Shown here: piece by piece, positions 24,283 through 33,205 of the stretch
Numbering within the stretch: the first letter of the stretch is position 1
How the letters are laid out: every line of letters starts with the position of its first letter
Assembly: GCA_028284665.1 (NCBI GenBank)
Contig: JANQRG010000046.1
Location: 248,001-312,000 of the forward strand
DNA length: 64,000 nucleotides
Direction: 5' to 3'
DNA from: Croceivirga sp.
GTDB taxonomy: Bacteria; Bacteroidota; Bacteroidia; Flavobacteriales; Flavobacteriaceae
The notes under the pieces: model-generated
The model's input: the letters and a program-made list of their open reading frames with translations, nothing else
Databases searched by the model: none
Told to the model about the DNA's origin: nothing
Translations under genes and position numbers: made by a program

Positions 24283-25659
24283 ATGGACAAAAAGAAAGGA
24301 ATCCCGTTACGGTCAGGTTTTGTAAAGCATCTTTTAAGTGTAGGATGTTTTTTAAGCCTTTCCTTCGGGTTTTCCCAAACCGGACCGGGGGGCGTAGGGA
24401 CCAACGATGGGAGCTCTTCCTTAAAAATATGGTACAATTCGTCCTCCGGGGTAGTCACTACAGGTACAACCATTGACTCCCTCAGAAATCTCGCCGGGGT
24501 CGCTGAACTTGACGTGGGAGAAGTCGGCGGGCAGCGCCCCACATTGGTGGCCAATGCGGTAAACGGCTATGACGAGATCAGTTTTTCAGGATCAAATCGG
24601 CTACGAACCGGATTAACTCTGACACCTGCTAATTTTATTACCAACGAAGCCTCTTCGTTTTTGGTTACCCGCGCAGACAATCTTACCCAACGTTCTTGTG
24701 TGTATACCACAGATCCCCTGGTAGGTTCTACGCGTTTCACGAATCACATTCCCTGGAATCGCACCGTATATTACGACATCGGTACCTGTTGCGGCAGTAA
24801 CGCGCGCATCCAGGTAGGCGGGCTAAGTGGCTTACTGAACTATTCCTACTGGTCCTATGACGCCCATCCCTCCACAGGGAAGCAATTGTACCGGAATGGG
24901 GCTTTATTACAAAGCAGAGCGAATACAACCACCTACACCAGCTACGCCTCACAACGTTTTAATGTTGGGGGGAATACCTCCGGGACGCAAGGATATAGCG
25001 GCGATGTTACCGAGCTTATCGTTTTTAACCAAAGGGTAAACTCAGCACAACGTATCATCGTCGAAAACTATCTTTCCGCTAAGTTTGGACTCTTCAGTAC
25101 ATCCAACGATGTCTATGACGAAGATGACGCTGCAAACGGCGACTTTGACCATGATGTAGCTGGCATTGGGCGGGTGGATGCTTCTAATTTCCATGATGAT
25201 GCCCGGGGCACCGGGACCATCAGGATATCAGGGCCTACCGATCTTGACGACAATGAATTCTTGCTGTGGGGGCACAATAATAGCACCCTTACCATCACGG
25301 CCACCACGAATATTCCGGTTGGGATTTCCCGCGCACGCATGGACAGGATGTGGCGGGTAAGTGAGGTTGATCTTTCCGGGACTTCAGTAGATGTTGGCAC
25401 AATTCGCATGACCATTGATATGACCGGGGTTACCGGCTTTACTACTTCCGACGTTCTACAACTCTTAATCGATACGGATAATGACGGGAGTTTTGCGGAT
25501 GAAACCCCAATCCAAAATGCTGTCGCACTGGGAAGTAATGTGTACCAATTCAATAGTCTGGTCGCTTTAACCAATAATGCCCGCTTTACGTTTGCCGTGG
25601 GCACCATCAATACGGTTATTACCAATCGCAAAATTACCTATCGGGTAAAACCCAACTAG
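24283..25659 (+). CDS. secreted LamG-like / DUF8202-type protein
   Basis: 458-aa exported protein with a signal peptide 1-33 (SLSFGFSQ). The body begins TGPGGVGTNDGSSSLKIWYN and has a concanavalin-like lectin region (about 70-260) with SGDVTELIVFNQRVNSAQRIIVENYLSAKFGL, a hallmark of this Bacteroidota secreted family, followed by a DxDxDG-like segment LIDTDNDGSF. It ends TVITNRKITYRVKPN without a type IX sorting domain. Role unknown, perhaps surface carbohydrate binding. The start at 24283 is set by the signal peptide; the upstream frame is repeat. Confidence 0.78.
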   Translation: MDKKKGIPLRSGFVKHLLSVGCFLSLSFGFSQTGPGGVGTNDGSSSLKIWYNSSSGVVTTGTTIDSLRNLAGVAELDVGEVGGQRPTLVANAVNGYDEISFSGSNRLRTGLTLTPANFITNEASSFLVTRADNLTQRSCVYTTDPLVGSTRFTNHIPWNRTVYYDIGTCCGSNARIQVGGLSGLLNYSYWSYDAHPSTGKQLYRNGALLQSRANTTTYTSYASQRFNVGGNTSGTQGYSGDVTELIVFNQRVNSAQRIIVENYLSAKFGLFSTSNDVYDEDDAANGDFDHDVAGIGRVDASNFHDDARGTGTIRISGPTDLDDNEFLLWGHNNSTLTITATTNIPVGISRARMDRMWRVSEVDLSGTSVDVGTIRMTIDMTGVTGFTTSDVLQLLIDTDNDGSFADETPIQNAVALGSNVYQFNSLVALTNNARFTFAVGTINTVITNRKITYRVKPN

Positions 25660-25665
25660 CGGCGA

Positions 25666-26469
25666 TTACCACCAGACAACGAATAATTTATCCAAGGTTC
25701 CATCAGCACGTTTCATCCATACCATCGGTGCATTTTCCTTAACCATTCGTAGGTTGACTTCCAACAAAGTTTCAAAGTGATTCATCCAGGGTACATTATC
25801 ATGAGCTGGGATAACCCATTCCGATTTCCTGGGGATATAATAGTGAAAGGAGTGGAATTCATTGGTATTAAACGCATCAAAGGAAATCCAGCTGCCCACA
25901 ATACAGGCCGTATTTAGGGGTCGGATAGCAGCGGTTTTGCCATAGGGTGCAAAGAGTTGCGCTTTAAAACAGCATTGTTGCTCAATTTCGATCGGATCAA
26001 TAGGTACGGTCTCCCAATAGGGCGCAAGGCTTTTATGAAATAACAGGGGGAATTGCTTTTCCTTGAGCTTATCCAGTTTGGTGTAAAACATATCCCTTCG
26101 ATTTGGTCCCATGAGGCGATAGATCGGTTCGGAGATCTCCGGGTTAATAATGTAGAATTTATAGGCCAGTTCCACATGAATTAGCTTTTCCGACCGGGTG
26201 TGACGTAATATAAAATCCAGTTCGCCCAACCTGATTTTTCCCTCATCGATCAGCAGATTAGAAAAAACAAGAGAATAGTCATTGGATATACGGATCAATT
26301 CGCTGAAAACAACTTCCATTTGATGGCCCAAACGCAGATGCTCCGGAAGGTCTATTTTAGTAATAGCCTTCGGATCAACCTTCGGAAAATGAAATTGTTG
26401 CAATCCGAATTGTTGATGCTTCCATAATGGGCACGTAGCAAGAAAACCTTGGACCAATGTGTATGACAT
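25666..26469 (-). CDS. DUF1853 family protein
   Basis: 267-aa protein of DUF1853, recognised by GELDFILRHTRSEKLIHVELAYKFYI and YKFYII/RRDMFYTKLDKLKEKQFPLL. The EhD-like acidic residues in GELDFILR with the E-x-K-like VELAYKFYI resemble a PD-(D/E)XK nuclease core, which is a family-level suggestion only. Cytoplasmic, single gene, convergent with the LamG-like gene (6-bp gap) and divergent from the vWA gene. Confidence 0.78.
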   Translation of the reverse strand: MSYTLVQGFLATCPLWKHQQFGLQQFHFPKVDPKAITKIDLPEHLRLGHQMEVVFSELIRISNDYSLVFSNLLIDEGKIRLGELDFILRHTRSEKLIHVELAYKFYIINPEISEPIYRLMGPNRRDMFYTKLDKLKEKQFPLLFHKSLAPYWETVPIDPIEIEQQCCFKAQLFAPYGKTAAIRPLNTACIVGSWISFDAFNTNEFHSFHYYIPRKSEWVIPAHDNVPWMNHFETLLEVNLRMVKENAPMVWMKRADGTLDKLFVVWW

Positions 26470-26545
26470 AAAACAAACCTAAAGGAAAGCGTTAAGTTTT
26501 CTTTAAAAAGGTAAAGCAAAAAAGAATATGCTTTAATTTTAACAA

Positions 26546-27712
26546 ATGGCTATGGAACAAAGAAAAGGATTTCGTTTTACCACCTACGAAGCCCCGGACC
26601 AGTCTCCCTTTGAAAAATTATTCGAAATTTTCCAGGAACTCATCACCCATACTTCCGGAGATTTTGACGAAGCGATTGATTGGTTGCGGGAACTGGACAA
26701 GGAATATGAGCTTACCGATGACGATTACACCATTGATGATTTTATTGAGGATCTAAAGCGGAAAGGCTATATTCGGGAAGAGTTTGAAGATGGAGCGGGT
26801 GACCCGGGAGAGGAGGGCGAAGAGGGTGAAGACGGAGAAGGCCCTAGGGGAAAAATAAGCATTACCGCAAAACTGGAACGTATGCTTCGGCAACGGGCGT
26901 TGGATCAAATTTTTGGAAAGATCAAACGCAGTGGCTCAGGAAATCACAGGACAGGAAAGTTAGGACAGGGCGATGAGCACTCCGGAGAATTCAGGGAATA
27001 CCGCTATGGGGACTCCCTGGAGCGTATCTCTATGACAGAAAGCCTCAAAAATGCGCAGATCAATCACGGCATGGGAGATTTTATAATGAACGAGAGTGAT
27101 TTGGTCGTGGAAGATACCGAGTTTAAAGCGCAAATGAGCACGGTGTTGATGATCGACATTAGCCATAGTATGATCCTTTATGGTGAAGATCGGATCACAC
27201 CGGCGAAGAAGGTAGCCATGGCCCTGGCAGAATTGATCACAACGCGATATCCTAAGGATACACTTGATATTTTGGTGTTTGGTAACGATGCCTGGCCCAT
27301 ACCCATTAAAGAATTACCCTATTTGAAAGTGGGGCCTTATCATACCAATACAGTGGCCGGTCTACAATTAGCAATGGACATGTTACGGCGCAAACGGAAC
27401 ACTAATAAGCAGATATTTATGATCACCGACGGGAAGCCGAGTTGTATTCGTTTGCCTAACGGGGAGTATTATAAAAACAGTGTTGGATTAGACGACTATA
27501 TTGTAGAGAAATGCTACAACATGGCCGCGCAGGCCCGCAAGCTGCATATTCCAATCACAACATTCATGATCGCCCAGGATCCTTACCTGATGCAATTTGT
27601 CCGGGAGTTTACAGTAACAAACCGTGGAAAGGCATTTTACACCGGGCTAAAAGGGCTGGGAGAAATGATCTTTGAAGATTACGAGAACAATAGAAAAAAA
27701 CGCATAAAATAA
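26546..27712 (+). CDS. vWA domain protein, partner of an AAA+ ATPase
   Basis: 388-aa cytosolic protein. The N-terminal third is acidic, with a Glu/Gly/Asp-rich linker at 81-99. The C-terminal von Willebrand A domain (about 197-385) has an intact MIDAS start D204-I-S206-H-S208 and a later TDGKPS. Proteins of this type pair with MoxR or magnesium-chelatase-like ATPases to remodel or insert metals into target complexes, and such an ATPase follows at 27810. The client is unknown. Confidence 0.85.
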   Translation: MAMEQRKGFRFTTYEAPDQSPFEKLFEIFQELITHTSGDFDEAIDWLRELDKEYELTDDDYTIDDFIEDLKRKGYIREEFEDGAGDPGEEGEEGEDGEGPRGKISITAKLERMLRQRALDQIFGKIKRSGSGNHRTGKLGQGDEHSGEFREYRYGDSLERISMTESLKNAQINHGMGDFIMNESDLVVEDTEFKAQMSTVLMIDISHSMILYGEDRITPAKKVAMALAELITTRYPKDTLDILVFGNDAWPIPIKELPYLKVGPYHTNTVAGLQLAMDMLRRKRNTNKQIFMITDGKPSCIRLPNGEYYKNSVGLDDYIVEKCYNMAAQARKLHIPITTFMIAQDPYLMQFVREFTVTNRGKAFYTGLKGLGEMIFEDYENNRKKRIK

Positions 27713-27718
27713 TGAAAT

Positions 27719-27792
27719 GTCATTTCGAACCCCGAGCAGCGCTAAGGGGTTAGAAATCTAGATTTCTCAGTCGTTGGCTTCTTCGAAATGAC
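27719..27792. repeat. 74-bp palindromic element between the vWA and AAA+ genes
   Basis: Perfect 10-bp ends GTCATTTCGA / TCGAAATGAC (27719-27728 and 27783-27792) and a perfect internal 16-bp palindrome (27752-27767, AGAAATCT twice inverted). It lies in the gap of an otherwise tight gene pair, 17 bp before the AAA+ start. Confidence 0.75.
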
Positions 27793-27809
27793 CATTCACT
27801 GAAAAGCAT

Positions 27810-29273
27810 ATGAAAATAGAAAAGATTACCACTTTTGGGGCCTTAAAAAAGGCTGGGTATCAACCGCAACGTATTAAGGAGGAATTACGCAAAAACCTTG
27901 TGGCCAAAATACGAGAAGGCGAAAATGTATTCGAAGGGATTTGGGGTTATGAAGACTCTGTAATTCCTGAATTGGAACGTGCCATTCTTTCGCGCCACAA
28001 CATCAATTTGTTAGGCTTGCGCGGGCAAGCCAAAACCCGTTTAGCACGTTTGATGATCAATCTGTTGGATGAGTTCATCCCCTATGTCTCCGGTTCGGAA
28101 ATTCATGATGACCCGTTCCAACCGATTTCCCGATATGCAAAAAATCTATTGGAGGAAAAGGGGGATACTACTCCCATTTCCTGGTTAGCGCGAGAAGAAC
28201 GCTTTTACGAAAAACTGGCTACTCCGGATGTAACGGTAGCGGATCTTATTGGGGACGTAGATCCGATAAAGGCGGCAAATCTAAAGTTGAGCTATGCAGA
28301 CGATAGGGTAATTCACTTCGGCATGATCCCCCGCGCCAATCGATGCATCTTTGTGATCAATGAATTGCCGGATCTGCAGGCACGTATACAGGTGGCCCTG
28401 TTCAATATTTTGCAGGAGGGGGATGTGCAGATCCGAGGGTTTAAGCTGCGATTACCTCTTGATGTCCATTTTGTGTTTACGGCAAACCCCGAAGACTATA
28501 CAAATCGTGGGAGCATTGTAACACCGCTAAAAGACCGCATTGGGTCTCAAATACTGACGCATTATCCCGAAAATTTGGAAACTGCAAAAAAGATCACGGA
28601 ACAGGAAGCACAATTGGATGTCCGCCAATCCCAGGAAATCTACGTTCCGGATCTTGCAAAGGATCTGTTGGAACAGATAAGCTTTGAAGCCCGAGACAGC
28701 GAATATGTAGATGCCAAGAGCGGGGTAAGTGCCCGGATGAGTATTACGGCTTTCGAAAATTTACTGAGTACTGCTGAACGCAGGATATTAAAAACCGGAG
28801 AGCAGGATACCACCATACGGCTGGCAGATTTTATGGGTGTAATTCCTTCCATTACCGGAAAGATCGAGCTAGTGTATGAAGGGGAACAGGAGGGTGCAGG
28901 TTTTGTAGCTGAGAACCTCGTTGATGCTGCGGTGAAAACTATATTTCCCAGGCTGTTTCCTAAGATCAATAAGTTAGAACGAAAAGATGCCCCAACACCC
29001 TATGATGATTTGATTGCGTGGTTCTTTGAACAAGATGGTTTTGAACTTTTGGATGAAGAAACCAATACCATTTACCAAAAGAAATTGGATGGTATACCAC
29101 CACTCAATGATTTGATAAAGGAGCATGCTTCAGAGATCCCAAAACAAGACCAATACTTCCTTAAGGAATTGGTGTTATGGGGATTGGTAGCGCATAACAA
29201 ACTGAGCAAGTATCGCTTTAAAGAGGGACTTCGTTTTAAGGATTTATACGGAAGCTATATCAGCGGGCTTTGA
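27810..29273 (+). CDS. AAA+ ATPase, magnesium-chelatase / MoxR-like
   Basis: 487-aa ATPase with a chelatase-type Walker A, GLRGQAKTR (69-77), Walker B near RCIFVINELPDL and a sensor-1 type VFTANPED. The C-terminal region (about 290-480) has the helical lid of the family (SARMSITAFENLL). It probably works with the vWA protein upstream; together they resemble ChlI/ChlD-type or MoxR-vWA machines. The client is not evident; no tetrapyrrole genes are nearby. Confidence 0.88.
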   Translation: MKIEKITTFGALKKAGYQPQRIKEELRKNLVAKIREGENVFEGIWGYEDSVIPELERAILSRHNINLLGLRGQAKTRLARLMINLLDEFIPYVSGSEIHDDPFQPISRYAKNLLEEKGDTTPISWLAREERFYEKLATPDVTVADLIGDVDPIKAANLKLSYADDRVIHFGMIPRANRCIFVINELPDLQARIQVALFNILQEGDVQIRGFKLRLPLDVHFVFTANPEDYTNRGSIVTPLKDRIGSQILTHYPENLETAKKITEQEAQLDVRQSQEIYVPDLAKDLLEQISFEARDSEYVDAKSGVSARMSITAFENLLSTAERRILKTGEQDTTIRLADFMGVIPSITGKIELVYEGEQEGAGFVAENLVDAAVKTIFPRLFPKINKLERKDAPTPYDDLIAWFFEQDGFELLDEETNTIYQKKLDGIPPLNDLIKEHASEIPKQDQYFLKELVLWGLVAHNKLSKYRFKEGLRFKDLYGSYISGL

Positions 29274-29372
29274 TCTTTTAAAGGGAAATTGCTTAAAGAA
29301 GGTCAGGCCGCGCCAGATCCATTCCAGGGGATCATACTTGAAATGGGCTAACCAGATTTTGCTGAACCACGT
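29264..29372 (-). pseudogene. remnant: C-terminal end of a DUF418-type membrane protein
   Basis: On the minus strand the frame reads WFSKIWLAHFKYDPLEWIW and continues RGLTFFKQFPFKRSKPA, a good match to the conserved tail of DUF418 proteins (FxxGPLEWxWRxLTY). Nothing upstream of it resembles the rest of that family; the frame continues into an unrelated 84-codon ORF and a fold-back element. The fragment partly overlaps the 3' end of the AAA+ gene. Confidence 0.65.
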
Positions 29373-29780
29373 AAGGCTTCAATGATACCGATACACTCAA
29401 AAGAGGCTGTTGGAGGAGTTGTAGTGTTCAAAATGATACGGTTGTTACTACCATAAGACATTTCGAAAAAATAAATGTTACAGTTTCCTCCGCTTTTTTG
29501 TGAAATCATAATCTGCACTAACGTGTTGCAGCACAGCCTGATAGCACCGTAAAAGGAAAAAGCATCTTTTTTGTATTTTAACATGAATAAGGAATAAGAC
29601 ATTTGAGTCCGAAAATCTTATTTCCCTAGCCCTAAAGGGCAAAGATTTTCTTGAAATTCGATAGTTTCTAGGAATTTTTCTCCCCTGTCTGCCGACAGGC
29701 AGACTTTAGGGCCGGGGAAAGGAAAAATTCAATCTGAAAGCTTATCCCTATTCATGTTATTTTAATAAATACTTCTTGCG
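29274..29780. other. 507-bp gap: gene remnant, doubtful small ORF and fold-back element
   Basis: After the DUF418-like tail, a minus-strand frame (29348-29584/29602) could encode about 78 aa (MLKYKKDAFSFYGAIRLCC and so on) with no family I recognise; it runs in frame into the DUF418 remnant, so it is probably not a gene. The fold-back element fills 29579-29760. Confidence 0.5.
29579..29760. repeat. long imperfect fold-back element with a nested palindrome
   Basis: Arms AACATGAATAAGGAATAAG (29579-29597) and CTTATCCCTATTCATGTT (about 29742-29760) are inverted copies. Inside, TTTCCCTAGCCCTAAAG pairs with CTTTAGGGCCGGGGAAA. The second arm is interrupted at 29685-29703 by a CTGTCTGCCGACAGGCAGA palindrome that splits CCCCTTTAGGG, a nested insertion of the CCTGCCTG-type repeat. 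Confidence 0.7.
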
Positions 29781-30659
29781 GTGCCATATTGGTTATACAT
29801 CCTGATCGTCATAATTGGAATTTATCTTGGGATAAGTCTGATACTTTATTTTATCCAGGATTATATGTTGTTTAAACCGGAAAAACTTCCCAAGGACTTC
29901 TTGTTTGACTATGAAAATCAAGTTACGGAGGAATACAATATTGAAACCCGGGATGGCGCCATTATCAATGGGTTGCACTTTAAATCGGCCAAACCAAAAG
30001 GAGTTGTTTTTTACTTAAAAGGAAATTCCAAGAGCATCAAAGGCTGGGGTAAATTCGCAGTAGATTTTACAAGACACGGGTATGATGTGATCATGGTGGA
30101 CTATAGGGGGTTTGGTAAAAGTACGGGCAGAAGGACGCAGAAGCACATTAAACGTGATATGCAGGTCATTTACAACAAGATTAGGGACAAAGTTTCGGAG
30201 GACTATATCATTTTGTACGGAAGATCATTAGGTTCAGGATTTGCCGCAAAATTGGCTTCCATGAATACCCCGAGAATGTTGATCTTAGATGCACCCTACT
30301 ACAGTCTTAGCAAAGTAGCAAAAAAGTTCATCCCGTTTATGCCGCTTTCCCTCTTAATTAAATTCCCCATGCCCACCTACAAATGGTTAAAATATGTGAA
30401 TTGCCCAATCCATATCATTCACGGCACGGATGACAGGCTGATCCCCTATAAAAGCAGCGTTAAACTCTCCAAAATAAGGCCAAAGCATACCACACTGTAT
30501 ACCGTGATTGGCGGAGGACACAAAGATTTAAATACCTTTGAATCCTATCATAAAATGTTAGGAGATATCATTAATTCAAAACCGAAAAAAGTAGACCTGG
30601 AAGGATCAAGTATTTCAGTACGCCATGCCAAAAAAAAGAAGAATACAACAGCACCTTAA
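29781..30659 (+). CDS. membrane-anchored alpha/beta hydrolase, copy 1
   Basis: 292-aa hydrolase with one N-terminal membrane segment (about 3-24) and then an alpha/beta fold. The nucleophile is S149 in LYGRSLGSG; the acid aspartate is in HGTDDRLIPY; the base histidine is in GGGHKDL. The usual HG oxyanion dipeptide is replaced: VVFYLKGNSKS instead of YYHGNAGN as in its neighbour. The start is GTG; no ATG fits. It overlaps the next, paralogous gene by 35 bp. Substrate unknown. Confidence 0.82.
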   Translation: MPYWLYILIVIIGIYLGISLILYFIQDYMLFKPEKLPKDFLFDYENQVTEEYNIETRDGAIINGLHFKSAKPKGVVFYLKGNSKSIKGWGKFAVDFTRHGYDVIMVDYRGFGKSTGRRTQKHIKRDMQVIYNKIRDKVSEDYIILYGRSLGSGFAAKLASMNTPRMLILDAPYYSLSKVAKKFIPFMPLSLLIKFPMPTYKWLKYVNCPIHIIHGTDDRLIPYKSSVKLSKIRPKHTTLYTVIGGGHKDLNTFESYHKMLGDIINSKPKKVDLEGSSISVRHAKKKKNTTAP

Positions 30660-31455
30660 ACGAATTGGGATTGTCGTCGGCTCCGGTCTTTTACTTGTTA
30701 TGGGACTTTTATACGCTTTTCAGGATCGATTGATCTTTTTACCGATGGGTTTACCCCAGGATCATTCCTATACCTTTTCCGTGCCTTATGAGGAATTTAC
30801 GCTTGAAGCCGAAGATGGAGCGCTACTAAATGCATTGCATTTCACACGAAAAGATCCCAAAGGCGTTATTGTCTACTATCATGGTAATGCCGGCAACCTT
30901 GAACGGTGGGGGAGTGTGGTGCAGTTCTTTGTCCAAAAGAACTGGGAAGTAGTGGTTATGGATTACCGTGGGTACGGTAAGAGCACCGGAGAAAGAAGCG
31001 AAGAAGCACTATTCTCAGATGCCCAGTTGTTTTACCAATACGTGCTGAAACACTTTGACGAAGCTGAGATTTTGGTCTATGGCCGTTCTTTGGGTACGGC
31101 AATGGCCACAAAGATCGCCTCCCAGAACCACCCTGCACACTTAATCCTGGAAACCCCCTTTTACGATCTGCATGATATCGCAAAAAAGCGGTTCCCGCTA
31201 TTGCCCTTGAAATCACTGTTGAAATATAAATTCAACTCCTATCAATACATGCAATCGGTGAACAGCCCGATTACCATCTTACATGGTACTGAAGATACTG
31301 TAGTGCCTTTGGATTCCGGTGAGAAGCTATATAATAGTATTCCCGGTATCCGAAAAAAACTGGTAGTGATCCCGGGAGGAGCCCATAACAATCTGGTAGA
31401 GTTTCCGGAATATTTGGAAGAAATGGAAGTCTTATTAGGCGTCAAAAATATTTGA
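30625..31455 (+). CDS. membrane-anchored alpha/beta hydrolase, copy 2
   Basis: 276-aa paralogue of the preceding hydrolase: membrane anchor about 14-32, canonical oxyanion motif VYYHGNAGN (about 83-91), nucleophile S155 in VYGRSLGTA, acid in HGTEDTVVP and base in GGAHNNL. The start ATG (30625) lies inside the previous gene, so the two are translationally coupled. The last 21 bp overlap the convergent cysM gene. Resembles bem46-like hydrolases. Confidence 0.88.
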   Translation: MPKKRRIQQHLKRIGIVVGSGLLLVMGLLYAFQDRLIFLPMGLPQDHSYTFSVPYEEFTLEAEDGALLNALHFTRKDPKGVIVYYHGNAGNLERWGSVVQFFVQKNWEVVVMDYRGYGKSTGERSEEALFSDAQLFYQYVLKHFDEAEILVYGRSLGTAMATKIASQNHPAHLILETPFYDLHDIAKKRFPLLPLKSLLKYKFNSYQYMQSVNSPITILHGTEDTVVPLDSGEKLYNSIPGIRKKLVVIPGGAHNNLVEFPEYLEEMEVLLGVKNI

Positions 31456-32319
31456 CGATAAATACCGGTCCCCACGGTCACAAACAATAGAAACAATGGT
31501 ACCTTCCTCTAGTTGCTCTGCTAATCGCAAAGCGATAGTAGCGGCACCGCCACTGCTCATTCCTGAAAAAATGCCTTCTTCTTCAGCCAGGCGTTTGGCC
31601 ATAGCAATAGCATCCGCTTCAGACACATACAGGATGTCGTCTACTTTTTCGGCGTTGTAAATGCTGGGCACATAATCCGGAGACCATTTTCGTATTCCGG
31701 GGATACGGGAACCTTCTTCCGGTTGCACCCCAATAATACGAATGTCCGGGTCCTTTTCCTTTAAGTAGGTGGAAGTTCCGGTAATTGTTCCGGTGGTACC
31801 CATACTGGAAACAAAATGGGTAATTTGACCCTGGGTATCCTTCCAGATCTCAGGCCCTGTCGTTTTGTAATGCGCCTTCCAATTGTCAGGATTACCAAAT
31901 TGGTCCAACATGAAGTACCCTTCGTGTTTCACTTTGTGCTCTACATAGTCCCGTGCTCCTTCAATGCCACCCTCCGATGAGGTCAAGATCACTTTTGCGC
32001 CAAAAGCACGCATGGTTTGCACCCGTTCTACAGTAGAATTCTCAGGCATTACCAATTCAATATTAAGGCCATAACACCCCGCAATCATTGCCAGGGCAAT
32101 ACCCGTATTGCCACTGGTAGCTTCGATAAGCTTTGTTGAACCGGAAATATCGCCACGTTCCAATGCGCTACGGATCATATTGTAAGCAGGCCGATCTTTT
32201 ACGCTACCTCCAGGGTTTTGGCCTTCCAATTTAAACAGCAACCTTACCTTGGGGTTGGTATTTAGTTTTTTGGAAACCACCAAAGGGGTGTTCCCGATGA
32301 GTTCGAGAATATCAGGCAT
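31435..32319 (-). CDS. cysM: cysteine synthase B
   Basis: 294-aa PLP enzyme that makes cysteine from O-acetylserine and sulfide (or thiosulfate). The PLP lysine is K41 in NPGGSVKDRPAYNM; the substrate loop is EATSGNTGIALAM; the phosphate-cradle loop is SSMGTTGTITG; the final GGAATIAL is typical. It overlaps the serine acetyltransferase gene by 8 bp, giving a two-gene cysteine operon. Confidence 0.95.
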   Translation of the reverse strand: MPDILELIGNTPLVVSKKLNTNPKVRLLFKLEGQNPGGSVKDRPAYNMIRSALERGDISGSTKLIEATSGNTGIALAMIAGCYGLNIELVMPENSTVERVQTMRAFGAKVILTSSEGGIEGARDYVEHKVKHEGYFMLDQFGNPDNWKAHYKTTGPEIWKDTQGQITHFVSSMGTTGTITGTSTYLKEKDPDIRIIGVQPEEGSRIPGIRKWSPDYVPSIYNAEKVDDILYVSEADAIAMAKRLAEEEGIFSGMSSGGAATIALRLAEQLEEGTIVSIVCDRGDRYLSSNIFDA

Positions 32320-33103
32320 TGGAGACGGTCTTTATTTTGATTTCTGGAGTATGAAAAACAGTGGAATTCGCGGGAACGGAAGCGGTTATCCATGCGTTTC
32401 CTCCAATGACGGAATTCTCCCCGATAACGGTTTCACCTCCTAAAATGGTGGCGTTGGCATAAATCGTGACATTGGTCTCAATTGTGGGGTGTCGTTTTAC
32501 CTGATGCAAAGATTTATCCACATAGAGGGCCCCCAACGTTACGCCTTGATATACTTTCACATGATCCTTTATCACGGCTGTTTCTCCAATGACCACCCCG
32601 GTGGCATGATCAATGAAAAATGATCTTCCAATTTGTGCCCCTGGATTAATATCTACTCCGGTTTGCCTGTGGGCGTATTCGGTCATCAGCCGTGGGATCA
32701 ATGGAAATCCTTCTTTGTATAGCTCGTGTGCCAAACGATAGATAGCGATAGCGTAAAAACCAGGATAGGCCATATACACTTCTTCAATGGAAAGCGACGC
32801 CGGATCACAATTTAATATCGCTTCAGCATCCAGGTTCAGCTTTTCTAAAACCGCAGGAAGCTGCATCACATAACGTTCCCATATTTTTGAACAGGGCTTA
32901 ACCGTGCTCCAGCAGGCCAGATCCACGAGTTCCTTAAAATTTTCCTCCAGGGTATCCAGATTTACTTCCACAGGCGTGTTGATATCAAACAAAGTGTAGA
33001 ATAGGGTATCGGTGAAGGCTTCCGTTTTACTCTTTATCCTATAGTCTAAATAGGGTTGTTTTTTATGATGTTTTAATTGCGCTATGATTGATTCCTTGTC
33101 CAT
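32312..33103 (-). CDS. cysE: serine O-acetyltransferase (EpsC/CysE type)
   Basis: 263-aa enzyme that acetylates serine with acetyl-CoA, the first step of cysteine synthesis. The N-terminal helical domain (about 1-135) is followed by hexapeptide repeats of a left-handed beta helix: DINPGAQIGRSFFIDHATGVVIGETAVI and VYQGVTLGA. The catalytic His-Asp region IDHATG is intact. It precedes and overlaps cysM. Confidence 0.94.
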   Translation of the reverse strand: MDKESIIAQLKHHKKQPYLDYRIKSKTEAFTDTLFYTLFDINTPVEVNLDTLEENFKELVDLACWSTVKPCSKIWERYVMQLPAVLEKLNLDAEAILNCDPASLSIEEVYMAYPGFYAIAIYRLAHELYKEGFPLIPRLMTEYAHRQTGVDINPGAQIGRSFFIDHATGVVIGETAVIKDHVKVYQGVTLGALYVDKSLHQVKRHPTIETNVTIYANATILGGETVIGENSVIGGNAWITASVPANSTVFHTPEIKIKTVSNA

Positions 33104-33205
33104 AAAGCGTTTGTTGATTCGTCTGAAAAGTAAAATTAGAAATTATGTAAGCCCACGGGCACTTGAAATGGTTAACTTTAGCATAAAACTTTGATATAGT
33201 ATCGC

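Noticed and set aside
29348-29602. 84-aa ORF as a gene
   Set aside because: It ends in the DUF418 remnant, starts in the fold-back element and has no recognisable domain.
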